A stretch of DNA of 41,732 nt from positions 1 through 41,732 of the forward strand of contig JABZKU010000021.1 of the NCBI GenBank assembly GCA_015257125.1, in the 5' to 3' direction. Of the stretch, positions 18,085-26,824 are shown one piece after another. The first letter of the stretch is position 1; each line of letters starts with the position of its first letter. Under the pieces are notes generated by a model. That model saw nothing but the letters and a program-made list of their open reading frames with translations, searched no databases and had not been told where the DNA came from. The stretch comes from Prevotellaceae bacterium. GTDB lineage: Bacteria; Bacteroidota; Bacteroidia; Bacteroidales; Bacteroidaceae. Position numbers and translations under genes: made by a program.

Positions 18085-18204
18085 CTGTTGCTTTGTTCAC
18101 TCGTTGGGCGGGCTACTCGTTTCCCCGTCAACTTGTCTATCGGTTCACTCGTCCGCCGGTCTACTTGTTTACCTATCTACTCGTCTACCTGTTCACGCGG
18201 CTCA
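18085..18204. repeat. Degenerate 8-bp tandem repeat next to argR stop
   Basis: Read on the plus strand from 18085 in steps of eight, the units are CTGTTGCT, TTGTTCAC, TCGTTGGG, CGGGCTAC, TCGTTTCC, CCGTCAAC, TTGTCTAT, CGGTTCAC, TCGTCCGC, CGGTCTAC, TTGTTTAC, CTATCTAC, TCGTCTAC, CTGTTCAC and GCGGCTCA. The consensus is close to YCGTCTAC. The register is kept over about 15 units without insertion. The last unit includes the argR stop codon. Confidence 0.7.
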
Positions 18205-18687
18205 CATTCTTCCGCGCACGGCGGGGAGAATCATGGCCAATTCTTCGACCACGCGCGAGCGTTCGAAGCCCTCACGGATGACGGCCAGAATGGTGTCGTC
18301 GCCCGCGATCGTGCCGCAGAGGCTCTCGGGGTTGTGGGCGTCAATTTCGGTCGTGATGCTCGTCGCATAGCCCGGACGGGTGCGCATCACGACCAGATTG
18401 CCCGAGAATTCCATGCTCAGAAAACCCGAGGTGCGGAGAAATTCAGGCGTGTGGAGCGAAGGGGCGATTTGGCGAACATAGGCCGGGTGCTCGGGCAGCA
18501 CATACCGATAACCCTCCTCGCTCGATACCTTGGCGGCTTTGAGCTTTTGGAGATCGCGCGACAGCGTGGCTTGTGTCACCGGGTAGCCCTCGGCGCGCAG
18601 TACTTGAAGAAGCTCTTCTTGACTCCCGACAGCGGCTCGCCCCAAGATCAGGCGGAGTATGTCCAGACGTTCGTTGCGACTACTCAT
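18202..18687 (-). CDS. argR: Arginine repressor ArgR
   Basis: A 161-residue ArgR-family regulator that senses arginine and binds ARG-box operators as a hexamer. The winged-helix N-terminal domain contains the recognition helix TQATLSRDLQ (residues 38-47). The C-terminal domain has the arginine-binding, hexamer-forming motif GTIAGDDTILAVI (125-137) preceded by TRPGYA. Length and layout are normal for the family. No arginine biosynthesis gene lies beside it in this window, so its targets are elsewhere. A -7 element lies 33 bp upstream. Confidence 0.93.
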   Translation of the reverse strand: MSSRNERLDILRLILGRAAVGSQEELLQVLRAEGYPVTQATLSRDLQKLKAAKVSSEEGYRYVLPEHPAYVRQIAPSLHTPEFLRTSGFLSMEFSGNLVVMRTRPGYATSITTEIDAHNPESLCGTIAGDDTILAVIREGFERSRVVEELAMILPAVRGRM

Positions 18688-18719
18688 ATTTTTGCGTGGT
18701 TCGTTTTTTTATCCAAAGG

Positions 18720-18727
18720 CAAATATA
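18720..18727 (-). promoter_or_regulatory. Promoter -7 element of argR
   Basis: On the minus strand this reads TATATTTG, a perfect TAnnTTTG match, 33 bp before the argR start. No TTTG was found at -33 spacing. Confidence 0.6.
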
Positions 18728-19009
18728 CAACTTTTTGACGAGAATGGACGGTTTTCGCTTAAAAACGCTCACTTTTTTTGCGAAAGCCCCCTGTTCTTGT
18801 AGTTTAGTGTAGAACACAGAGATTCGATATATACGGGAAATTCTATGCTCTGTAACATCATCTCTGCCGACCGAATGGGGAGAAATGTGTAGATTGTGCG
18901 CTCTGCTCTCGTCCTTTCGCCTACCGCGATCGAGGGCGGAGATTGTTTCATTCATTTCCTCCATCTCCAGTATATTTGACCCTTAAGCCAAACTTTAAGC
19001 GGACAGCCG
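18728..19009. other. Intergenic region between argR and the giant surface gene
   Basis: No supported gene. The only notable item is a plus-strand TATATTTG at 18971-18978, a -7-like element that points into the convergent 3' end of the giant surface gene with no plus-strand gene after it. It may be chance or start an antisense or short RNA. Confidence 0.4.
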
Positions 19010-19063
19010 TAATTACGAAAAACGAAAGCGAGCCGCACCTCCTTTTTGGGGAGGGCGGCTCGC
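19010..19063 (-). terminator. Terminator of the giant surface protein gene
   Basis: The arms 19028-19036 and 19055-19063 pair, with an inner CCTCC/GGAGG stem. On the minus strand the hairpin is followed by CTTTCGTTTTTCG. It lies about 60 bp past the stop codon. Confidence 0.75.
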
Positions 19064-19125
19064 GACTCATTACACAGAAGATGAGTGGAGTGCTGTGGTT
19101 CATGCGTGCTGTACCGATGGGCGGT

Positions 19126-22100
19126 TTACCAATGTTGGTCGACACGCTGTCGCACTTGCGGATTGATCATCGCGGGATAGCGACGCTTGAAGACCACGGT
19201 GATGGGTTCGCCCTTCGTTTCGCAGGTGCCGGAGCGGACGATGCGACGATAGTAGACCACGGAGGAGAGACGTTGTGTCTCGGTGTAGGTCACTTCGGTG
19301 GCTCCGGCGATGTTGCTCCACTGTTTGCCGTCGAGGCTGCGCTGCCATTGGTAGGTGCGCGCCGCGGGCCCCGAGACGATACCTGCGGTGAGGAGGAAGG
19401 GGTTCTTGTGATCGATGACCACACGTCGCTCGCCGGCCGACATGGTGACGGTGATACCGGGATCGACCGTGAGGGTACATACGCCTCCGATGGCACTACA
19501 TTCACCGAGTTGGGTGGTGCGACGCAGATAGTAGGTGCCGGGATAGGCGGCAACGTATTCTACCGAGGCATCGGTGGCACCGAAAATGGGCTTCCATGAG
19601 GTCTCATCATTCGGAGTCTTGGTGTATTGCCATTGGTAGGTGAGGTCTTCTTTGTCGACATCTTCTCCGTCGAGCTTGGCGATAGGTGCGGGAGGGGCGA
19701 ATACTGCACTTTGTCCTGCACAACTCCGATTGGTGTGCGCGCCGGTGCTTTCGGTGAGTTGCGCAACTTGTACAGCGTATTGTCCGTACAGAGTAGCGTT
19801 GCAGGAATTGAGTTGGATCTTTACGTTATATTTTCCTGCATTGGCAGCCGTGGCTGGGAAGGTAATGACTTTATCGTGTGACTGTGAGCCATCGGGGCGC
19901 GTCCATGTATAGGTGGCGCCGGGGAAGGTGATGGCTTCGAGTCGGCCTTGTGCGCCTTCGCAGTAAGAAACACGACGGTTCATGCTTCCCGAAATGGACG
20001 CGGGGTCTTGCAGCAAGACGTCTTGGTATATATGCGTGAGTCCACAATCGTCGGTGGCTTCGATGCGGTAGCGAGAACCAAGTACTCCTTGCTCGAAGGT
20101 TACGGCTCCCGGTGCTGTTTTCGTTTCTAGCAGGAGGCCATCGAGGGTGCGCAACTCGTAGGTGTAGGGCGGATGGCCGCCTTTGAGCCCTACGTTGATC
20201 TCACCCTTGTCGGCGCCGGAGCAGAAGAAGCTGACGGTGCTCGATTTGTCGAAGGCGAGTGGTGCAGTGCTGAAATCGTAAAACTGTGAACGCTCGCACG
20301 TGCTACCGTCTTCAAACGACAATTTATAGATGACATATCCTGTATAATTGTAGGTTCCTGCCGGATCTCCCCAGTTGTAAGTCGTGTACTTGTCGTCGCT
20401 GAGACGATAGCTTACGATATTTACCGGGTCACTCTTGTCCGGGAATGCTGCTGTTCCGGTAGGAGTAAAGGAGATCTTGCCGTCGCATTCATACTTCACA
20501 TCTGTAAACGTGACCTTAGAAACTGCAGACGGGGCATAGGTCACATTGAATGTCGAGGTGTGTCGGTCTCCGCACGAAGTTAACACTTCCAAAGTGTGGG
20601 TTCCGACAGGTATCTTCGGCCTGACATTTTTAATTGTGTCTCCTACGGCTTTGATTTCGTTCCACGTTCTGACCCGTCCGATGGAATACTTCCTTTGATC
20701 CGAAGAACTTCTTCCCGTAAAATGAGATATGTCGTGTGACTCATACGTACGGTTGTTGACATTGTCATGAAGAAGGATTTTCAAGAAGTCGTCATATTCA
20801 AAATTCTTGTCGTAGGGGCCGACTCCGGCAGGCAGTTCTTCTACAATGTAGTTGAGGTCTTCTTCTTTGTGTGTATCTACTGGTGCGAATTGTTCATCGG
20901 GTTCGTGGCACTTGTCAAAGAGATCGATGTCAACATGCTTGTAGTTGATGGGCATATTGTATTTTACGGTATAGTCTTCGGAGTATACAAATTGCCCATC
21001 TTCATAGGCCTTCAGCACATATACATTGTTGCGGCGTAGCATGAAAGATCGGTCATACTGACTTCCATCATCGTATACCGGTCGAGAGAAGTAGGGTTTA
21101 ACCTCTGTCCCCGTTGCTTTGTCGAATACCTTTACATCGGTTCTGAGGTAACACTTCTGACTGCCGGAGCTCCAACCGATTCGATAATTCGCAGAGGTAC
21201 AGCTGACCATTTTCTTATCCCCCCTGAATTCTCCTGCAGTGATGAAAAATTCCCTCTTGAAGATTACATTGTGTTTGATTTGAGTGACATGGGGAGGGAT
21301 CAGCGGATCGTTGATCGAAGTGATGGTCATGGTGTATTCGCCGCCGTAGGGATAGCGGAACTGATTCTCCCAGATGTCTCCGTGGTTGGGTTTATACGGG
21401 AACGTACGAACTTGGTCGTAGATGACTTGATTCGTTTTATTATTGCGCACCACGATACGATAAGGACGATCTGCATCGTATTCGTGGATGACGAATTGTT
21501 CGTAAGTACAACTGTCTACACTGTAAACGAAGACTTCGAACGGATTGCAGACTTTGAAAGAGCCCGGTGCTTGGTGCACACGTTTCATTGAAGGCGGGCA
21601 GTTTTTGAAGCGATAAATGATATCGTATCCGTTTCTGAAGTCAAAGCGATCCGTTGACGTCTTGAAGTGGTAGTCGTAGGGGCTCGTTTCGGAAGGGAGA
21701 TAAGATAATCTATCATACGTTCTCCAGTTGTTTTCATCGGGAGCTGAACCGGGAGAGACGACTTGCAACTCTACGTTATCAAGCAAATTCCTTCTCAATT
21801 CACGGTCGTACGACTCGAGGCTCATGATTGTGCTGAAATTCAACTTGTTCGAATGAGGAGCCTTAACATCGACCTGTACACACCCGTAGGGCTTTACAGC
21901 AGCTTTGAACTCACTGTTCTGCACAGTGGCGGTAGGTACAATAATGTCCATGCAGCCATCCGTGACAAAGAGCTTATAATTACCCGGAGCGAGGTTTTGT
22001 CCCCAGGAACCGTTATCGTTTTGGGTAATTTCTTGGCGCGGGTTGAGGGGGCCTGAAGGGGTCTCGGTGATGAATACTTTTGCTTTGCTGTATCGCGAAC

Positions 22101-25100
22101 CTTGAATGCGCAAGCCGATCGCGCCACCCGCTCCACATTCGGTGATGGCCGGGGAGCCTTTGTTCGGATCCGGACGAACCGCCAGAGGGCTTGTGTAAGA
22201 TGTGCTCAGATAAGCTGAACTTGTTGTTTCGTAGCTGTGCGGCTGTCCGTCGAATCCCCGAAGAATGGTGGCGGTAGCCTTGACGTTGTAATAACCGGCT
22301 TCCAATCCCGGGAATTCTTTGGGCACAAGCGGTGTCGTGGTCTGGCCTTGGATGGCGGGTCCTCCGTTTTGAGGCGTGATTTCGTAATTGATGAGGTCCG
22401 CGGTGCCGTTATCCTCATTCAAACTTACGCGGATCACGCCGTCGTTGGCGCACATCATTGCACTTTCAACGACTCTGATTCCCAATGTTGCGGGACTCAC
22501 GGTTTGTTGTAGTTCACCAGTTTGTCCCACATAGCAACCATCGAGCGCTTCATAGCTCACGGTGTAAGAGCCGGGAACCATTTCATAGGTGTGGGGGGCC
22601 GTGCCCACGATGGTCTCTTCGTGCAAAACCCTCCCGTTCTCGTCGTTGATGATCCGAATGTGGACATGATCGGTGGGCGCAGCGAATATGTTTTGGATCT
22701 TTATGAAACCTTTATCGCCGAGCAAGGTGCGCGGCGTCTGCACATCCAGATACAAGAAAGGATAACCGAGGAAGCTACTCTCGTTTATGGTGAAATTATC
22801 AACATTTTCCCCATCGTATTGATAGGTTAGTGTGAGGGGGCCTTCATTCTCTATTTCCAGGTCTGTAATGATATTGGGAGAAGTGATCGAATCTACAGTA
22901 CCGCCTCCTCCGTAGCTAGATCTATCCAAATAAATTTTTGTGGGGCGTTGTGGAACCCCCATTGCTACAAGGTTTGAGTGTAAGATGACTTTTCCCTTGC
23001 GGCATCCCGGAATGGCGGGAATGTTTGTTATACGTATTGCGTCCTGAAGTTCCGCTCTTGTGTACTTACCGGTAGCGACTCTAACGAGATTGTAGGTTCT
23101 TTGGGCTTTGAATCCACATTCTCCCGCGGGAAAGTCTAGTGTGGCATACTCTGCCAAGTTGTTAAAGGTCACATGAACCTTGTTCGTCTTGTTCCCGTTG
23201 TCGGGAATGGTAACGGTCTTTGTGATGGGAGCACTGTGGAAATCCGTCAACTTCAGGGTGTGAGTGCCGGGTATCGATACGAAATCGAAGCTCAGAGTGT
23301 TTGTGTTGGTGCCAAAGGAACCTAGCGTCGCTGTAAGGTTCTGGATCTCATCTGCATAGTAATCCGGAGTGTCGCTCGGCGTATCTCTGTGTGATGTTAC
23401 TTCAATTTCACGCGTGAAGCCATCTACTGTGCAATTGTCCTCTGCTTGGGGGGCAGGAACAACGACGAGCTTGTATTTTCCCGGAGCGAGGTGCTCGAAT
23501 TTGCGCTGATTGATTTTCCCTTCTTCCACCAAACTACCATCTGCACGATAGAGTTTGCCCTTGGTGGAGGCGCTTACGCCGCTAGGCAAACGATAGTAAT
23601 AATTGATGCTTCCTGTAGGTTCGCAGCCCTTGGCGTAATTGGAGTATACTTCTGCTTCCGGTTTATTGTTTTTCAACGTGAAAACCTCGCTGCGATGGTG
23701 GGGCGCATTCGGGCAGTCCGACCAAAATTCATAATAGTAGTCTCCGGGAGGCACATCTTCGAACTTCGATCCGTAATAAGCGTACTCCGGAGGGGGCACT
23801 TCGCCCAAAGAGCGACCGGTGTTGTTGTCAATCAGCTTCACCGTGACGTTTTCGCTTTGGTAGTCCCCACGTTGAGAGATTCGAACTTTGTATTTGTCAC
23901 AAGACGACTTCTCGTACGAGAGGGCCATGGGATATTTTACTGCAGACTCTTGGGTCGACGGATCTAGCGTAAACTCGTTCAGTTTCACGATTGCAGGAAT
24001 CGTGGGCGTACCACAAGGCATTTGGAGAGAAAAGCTGAGCGGGTGATCGTTGAGTGGTAGTAACAATACCATGCTCGCAGTGGACTGAGTTTCCAAAAAA
24101 CGAATGATTTCTTCGACCGGCATGAGGCCTGAAGCAATCACTTTGTCGCCGTCGCGCACCGTATAGGTCGCGCCCGTCAGCAAAGTGCGAATCAGACTTT
24201 TCTTTTCCTCAACATCCCCGTCATCATTTGGTCTCTCCAGCTCGATGCGCATCCTTAACTTGGCCATCGGTTTCGGTTGGCAGAAGTCAATATCGCCTTG
24301 GGATTCAGGGTACATTGTGATCATGGGCGAGTTCTTCATGCCGATGGCTGCCGTCGTTGTCACGGTGGCTCCACATGCTGTGCGGAGGGTAAGGGCATAG
24401 CCGCCCGGGAGCAGGCCTTCGATGGTCTTGCTGGTTTCGCCCGCATTGAGGTTGACCGAGCGCACGACCGTCCCGTCGAGCGAAAGCTCGAGCGTGGCAC
24501 TCTCGTCGAGCGTGCCGTCTACCAATGTCACTTCCATGGCGCCCGTCGGGCTGCAGTAAGTTTCGGCCAAAGTGGGCTTGATTTTCAGCACACCGGGCGA
24601 GACAGTCTTGATCTCTACGGGCGTGTTAATCGTCTGTCCGCCGTAGGTGGTGGTCAGGGTGTAGGTGCCGGCCGCCAGACCGGAGAATTCGGCCGTTTCG
24701 GTCGCCACGTCGGTGAGCACCTTCGGGGTGCCGCCGGCGGTGGGCGTGAGGCGATAGGAGGCGGGGCAGGCCGCGGTGGTGCCGTCCAACTGCACTTGGA
24801 GGCGACCGGCCGCGCAACCGGCGTAGGTGTGGCGGATGATGCTCACTTTCGGGTGCACCAATTCGCCCTGCGTGATCACAAACGAGCCCGTGGCCGTGGC
24901 ATCGCAGTCCGTGGCGGTGGCGCGCACCTCATAGTCGCCGAGGGGCAGTCCGGTGAAGGTGTGGGCGAAGGCCGGATAGACCACATTGGCCGTTTGCAAG
25001 GGCGGTGTGCCGGCACGCATGCCGCCTTTTTTCCACAACTCATATTTCAGGCGGGCGATACCCACCACTTTCGACGCGCCGATGACCACACCGCCCGGAC

Positions 25101-25905
25101 AGTTGCCGCGGGTGGGGATCGTGGTGGCCGTAACGCCGAAGTGCTCCACGTCGACGGGTTGTTCCCACTCGTAGGCACCGTCTTTCCAGCCCTCGCCGGG
25201 GGTGGCGGGGACGCAATCGGGCACGGCGCGCACACGCAGGGTGTAGCGACCTGGCGCCAGGTTGAAGAAGAGCGTCTCTTCGTAGGGCTTTCGTGCCGTG
25301 AGGTTGCCCACCGGCACGGAGGGATGGCGGGGCGTGGCGCCGTCTTTTTCGAGTTTGAACTCTGCTTTGCTGAAGCCGCTCACGCCCGAGAGATGCACGC
25401 TCACGGCACCGCCTGTGGCCTCGCAACCGCCGGCCGGGGTGATGGTGGCGGTGGCCTGCACGTCGGCCGCCTCCTTCACATGGTAGACGATTTTGGGCAG
25501 CACGACGGTGAGTTTTCGGGTGCCGCAGGTGGCCACGGCGCGAATGTAGATCGGTTCGCCTTCGTTCCAACCGTCGAGGGGGAGCACGGCGGGCAGTCCC
25601 GGCCGGGGCGTCACCACGGGTGTGCTGTAGTTCGTACGGTTTTTCGACACGCTGTAGGCCATGGCCGAGAAGCCGGCCACGGCGTTGCGGTAGGTCACGG
25701 TGAGTCGTGCCGGCGTGTGGCAGTCACTGTTGGCCGCGATGAGGGTGGCGGTGAAATCGCCGGTGTCGAGCGAGGGACAGCCTTGCGCGCCCGCGCGAAG
25801 CGGGGCATGGAGCAGCAACACGAGGAGGGTGCCGAGGAGCACGACGGCCGATCGGCGCACCCACCGGAAGGGGGGAACGAAGGGGAAGGTGTTTTCTGAT
25901 TTCAT
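19126..25905 (-). CDS. Giant secreted repeat protein, SprB/Ig-like modules
   Basis: The start at 25905 gives 2259 residues with a classic signal peptide (RRSAVVLLGTLLVLLLHAP, cleavage near AGAQ); an ATG at 25953 would only add a charged extension. The body is a chain of beta-sandwich modules of roughly 80-100 residues. Each tends to end in a strand like APGRYTLRV, LPLGDYEVRA, APGNYKLFV or YPGTYYLRR, and they contain paired cysteines, as in SprB-type repeats of gliding and adhesion proteins. Two or three Ig-like domains with YxWQ motifs close the chain, and the protein ends RRYPAMINPQVRQRV. I see neither a type A nor a type B T9SS domain in full. It is probably a cell-surface adhesin. The 5' end is markedly more GC-rich than the middle. 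It is transcribed alone. Confidence 0.75.
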   Translation of the reverse strand: MKSENTFPFVPPFRWVRRSAVVLLGTLLVLLLHAPLRAGAQGCPSLDTGDFTATLIAANSDCHTPARLTVTYRNAVAGFSAMAYSVSKNRTNYSTPVVTPRPGLPAVLPLDGWNEGEPIYIRAVATCGTRKLTVVLPKIVYHVKEAADVQATATITPAGGCEATGGAVSVHLSGVSGFSKAEFKLEKDGATPRHPSVPVGNLTARKPYEETLFFNLAPGRYTLRVRAVPDCVPATPGEGWKDGAYEWEQPVDVEHFGVTATTIPTRGNCPGGVVIGASKVVGIARLKYELWKKGGMRAGTPPLQTANVVYPAFAHTFTGLPLGDYEVRATATDCDATATGSFVITQGELVHPKVSIIRHTYAGCAAGRLQVQLDGTTAACPASYRLTPTAGGTPKVLTDVATETAEFSGLAAGTYTLTTTYGGQTINTPVEIKTVSPGVLKIKPTLAETYCSPTGAMEVTLVDGTLDESATLELSLDGTVVRSVNLNAGETSKTIEGLLPGGYALTLRTACGATVTTTAAIGMKNSPMITMYPESQGDIDFCQPKPMAKLRMRIELERPNDDGDVEEKKSLIRTLLTGATYTVRDGDKVIASGLMPVEEIIRFLETQSTASMVLLLPLNDHPLSFSLQMPCGTPTIPAIVKLNEFTLDPSTQESAVKYPMALSYEKSSCDKYKVRISQRGDYQSENVTVKLIDNNTGRSLGEVPPPEYAYYGSKFEDVPPGDYYYEFWSDCPNAPHHRSEVFTLKNNKPEAEVYSNYAKGCEPTGSINYYYRLPSGVSASTKGKLYRADGSLVEEGKINQRKFEHLAPGKYKLVVVPAPQAEDNCTVDGFTREIEVTSHRDTPSDTPDYYADEIQNLTATLGSFGTNTNTLSFDFVSIPGTHTLKLTDFHSAPITKTVTIPDNGNKTNKVHVTFNNLAEYATLDFPAGECGFKAQRTYNLVRVATGKYTRAELQDAIRITNIPAIPGCRKGKVILHSNLVAMGVPQRPTKIYLDRSSYGGGGTVDSITSPNIITDLEIENEGPLTLTYQYDGENVDNFTINESSFLGYPFLYLDVQTPRTLLGDKGFIKIQNIFAAPTDHVHIRIINDENGRVLHEETIVGTAPHTYEMVPGSYTVSYEALDGCYVGQTGELQQTVSPATLGIRVVESAMMCANDGVIRVSLNEDNGTADLINYEITPQNGGPAIQGQTTTPLVPKEFPGLEAGYYNVKATATILRGFDGQPHSYETTSSAYLSTSYTSPLAVRPDPNKGSPAITECGAGGAIGLRIQGSRYSKAKVFITETPSGPLNPRQEITQNDNGSWGQNLAPGNYKLFVTDGCMDIIVPTATVQNSEFKAAVKPYGCVQVDVKAPHSNKLNFSTIMSLESYDRELRRNLLDNVELQVVSPGSAPDENNWRTYDRLSYLPSETSPYDYHFKTSTDRFDFRNGYDIIYRFKNCPPSMKRVHQAPGSFKVCNPFEVFVYSVDSCTYEQFVIHEYDADRPYRIVVRNNKTNQVIYDQVRTFPYKPNHGDIWENQFRYPYGGEYTMTITSINDPLIPPHVTQIKHNVIFKREFFITAGEFRGDKKMVSCTSANYRIGWSSGSQKCYLRTDVKVFDKATGTEVKPYFSRPVYDDGSQYDRSFMLRRNNVYVLKAYEDGQFVYSEDYTVKYNMPINYKHVDIDLFDKCHEPDEQFAPVDTHKEEDLNYIVEELPAGVGPYDKNFEYDDFLKILLHDNVNNRTYESHDISHFTGRSSSDQRKYSIGRVRTWNEIKAVGDTIKNVRPKIPVGTHTLEVLTSCGDRHTSTFNVTYAPSAVSKVTFTDVKYECDGKISFTPTGTAAFPDKSDPVNIVSYRLSDDKYTTYNWGDPAGTYNYTGYVIYKLSFEDGSTCERSQFYDFSTAPLAFDKSSTVSFFCSGADKGEINVGLKGGHPPYTYELRTLDGLLLETKTAPGAVTFEQGVLGSRYRIEATDDCGLTHIYQDVLLQDPASISGSMNRRVSYCEGAQGRLEAITFPGATYTWTRPDGSQSHDKVITFPATAANAGKYNVKIQLNSCNATLYGQYAVQVAQLTESTGAHTNRSCAGQSAVFAPPAPIAKLDGEDVDKEDLTYQWQYTKTPNDETSWKPIFGATDASVEYVAAYPGTYYLRRTTQLGECSAIGGVCTLTVDPGITVTMSAGERRVVIDHKNPFLLTAGIVSGPAARTYQWQRSLDGKQWSNIAGATEVTYTETQRLSSVVYYRRIVRSGTCETKGEPITVVFKRRYPAMINPQVRQRVDQHW

Positions 25906-26611
25906 CTTCGGGTTCGGTGAAAAAAGAGGCGCACGGCGGAGGGCGTGACGCACGTTACTTGAATTTTGTCTTACAAAGTTCTAAATAATATCGAACGCGG
26001 CAAGACTAATCGGTGGATTTAACTATAAAAACGCGCTGTTTTCCCTGATTTCTTCGTTTTGGAGGGTCGATTTGTGGGTGTTGTGCCGGAAATATCCGTC
26101 AGTTTTGGATTTGCACCGTCGAAAAAGTAGTGCGGAAAAGTGCTGATTTTGAGTTTTTCTGCGCGAGATGGTTGCATCGGTAGGAAGCCAAGAAGTGAGA
26201 AAAACGACGAAATGCACAATTCTCAACGCCTGTTTATGATTTTCAGCCTGTTTTTCACCCGTTTTGGGCGAGAAAGGCCGGTGGAAAAGCCTCGGCGGGC
26301 TGTTTTTTCGCTCGTTTTTGTCCTCGAAATCACGGGCGAAACCGCCGTTTTTGCAAAGGAGTTGCAAAGGGTGCCGATCTTGCGAGGGCAGCGGGCGGTG
26401 GGGAGGGGAAAAGTGGGGAAGAGGGTGTTTTTCGCAGGTTTTCCGTTAGGATAGTCCCCGGCAGTGTGCACGCGAGTGCGACAAGCCCGATCGGCAGGGT
26501 GTGCAGCGTCGAGGACAATGAAGGGGAGTTGGGCAAAAAGTCGGCATGTTTCACGCAATAGTTGCGCACTTTTTCTTAGAAGTCGCGCAGTTTTGTCGCC
26601 CCAAACGCAAC
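25906..26611. other. Gene-free region upstream of the giant surface gene
   Basis: No frame here looks like a real protein. On the minus strand a GAACTTTG at 25974-25981 is a near match to TAnnTTTG and could be the -7 element of the giant gene, about 70 bp before its start. The rest holds short T-runs and a small direct repeat (TTGCAAAGG) near 26353-26370, with nothing I can interpret. Confidence 0.4.
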
Positions 26612-26646
26612 AACCCCACCCGCGCTGACAAGGCGAGGGTGGGGTT
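26612..26646 (-). terminator. Terminator of the TonB-receptor-like gene
   Basis: AACCCCACCC at 26612-26621 pairs with GGGTGGGGTT at 26637-26646, with two of three inner pairs also formed. On the minus strand a moderately T-rich sequence follows. It lies about 180 bp downstream of the stop; the bases between hold no gene. Confidence 0.65.
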
Positions 26647-26824
26647 GGGGAGATGTGGCCGCCGCGGCGCTGCTCGGGGGCGGGGCGCACAGGAAGGAGC
26701 GGGGCGGCTCGCCGCGAAGGGAGGGCGACACGGCGCAATGGGAACGGGACGTGCCATCGCAGTGGAGCGGGGGCACAGGAAGGAGCGGGCACACGATCGG
26801 CGCTTGTGCGTGCACGAAGCCGGA

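Noticed and set aside
18680..18964. 94-residue minus-strand frame upstream of argR
   Set aside because: It overlaps the argR start and its -7 promoter element and has no protein-like pattern.
24277..25899. 540-residue plus-strand frame opposite the giant gene
   Set aside because: It is a shadow of the GC-rich minus-strand gene: Gly/Arg/His-rich, without signal or motifs.
26223..26792. Open frames of 100-190 residues between the giant gene and the beta-barrel gene
   Set aside because: Composition is dominated by Pro, Arg, Ala and Ser, without start signals; they are shadows of GC-rich non-coding DNA.
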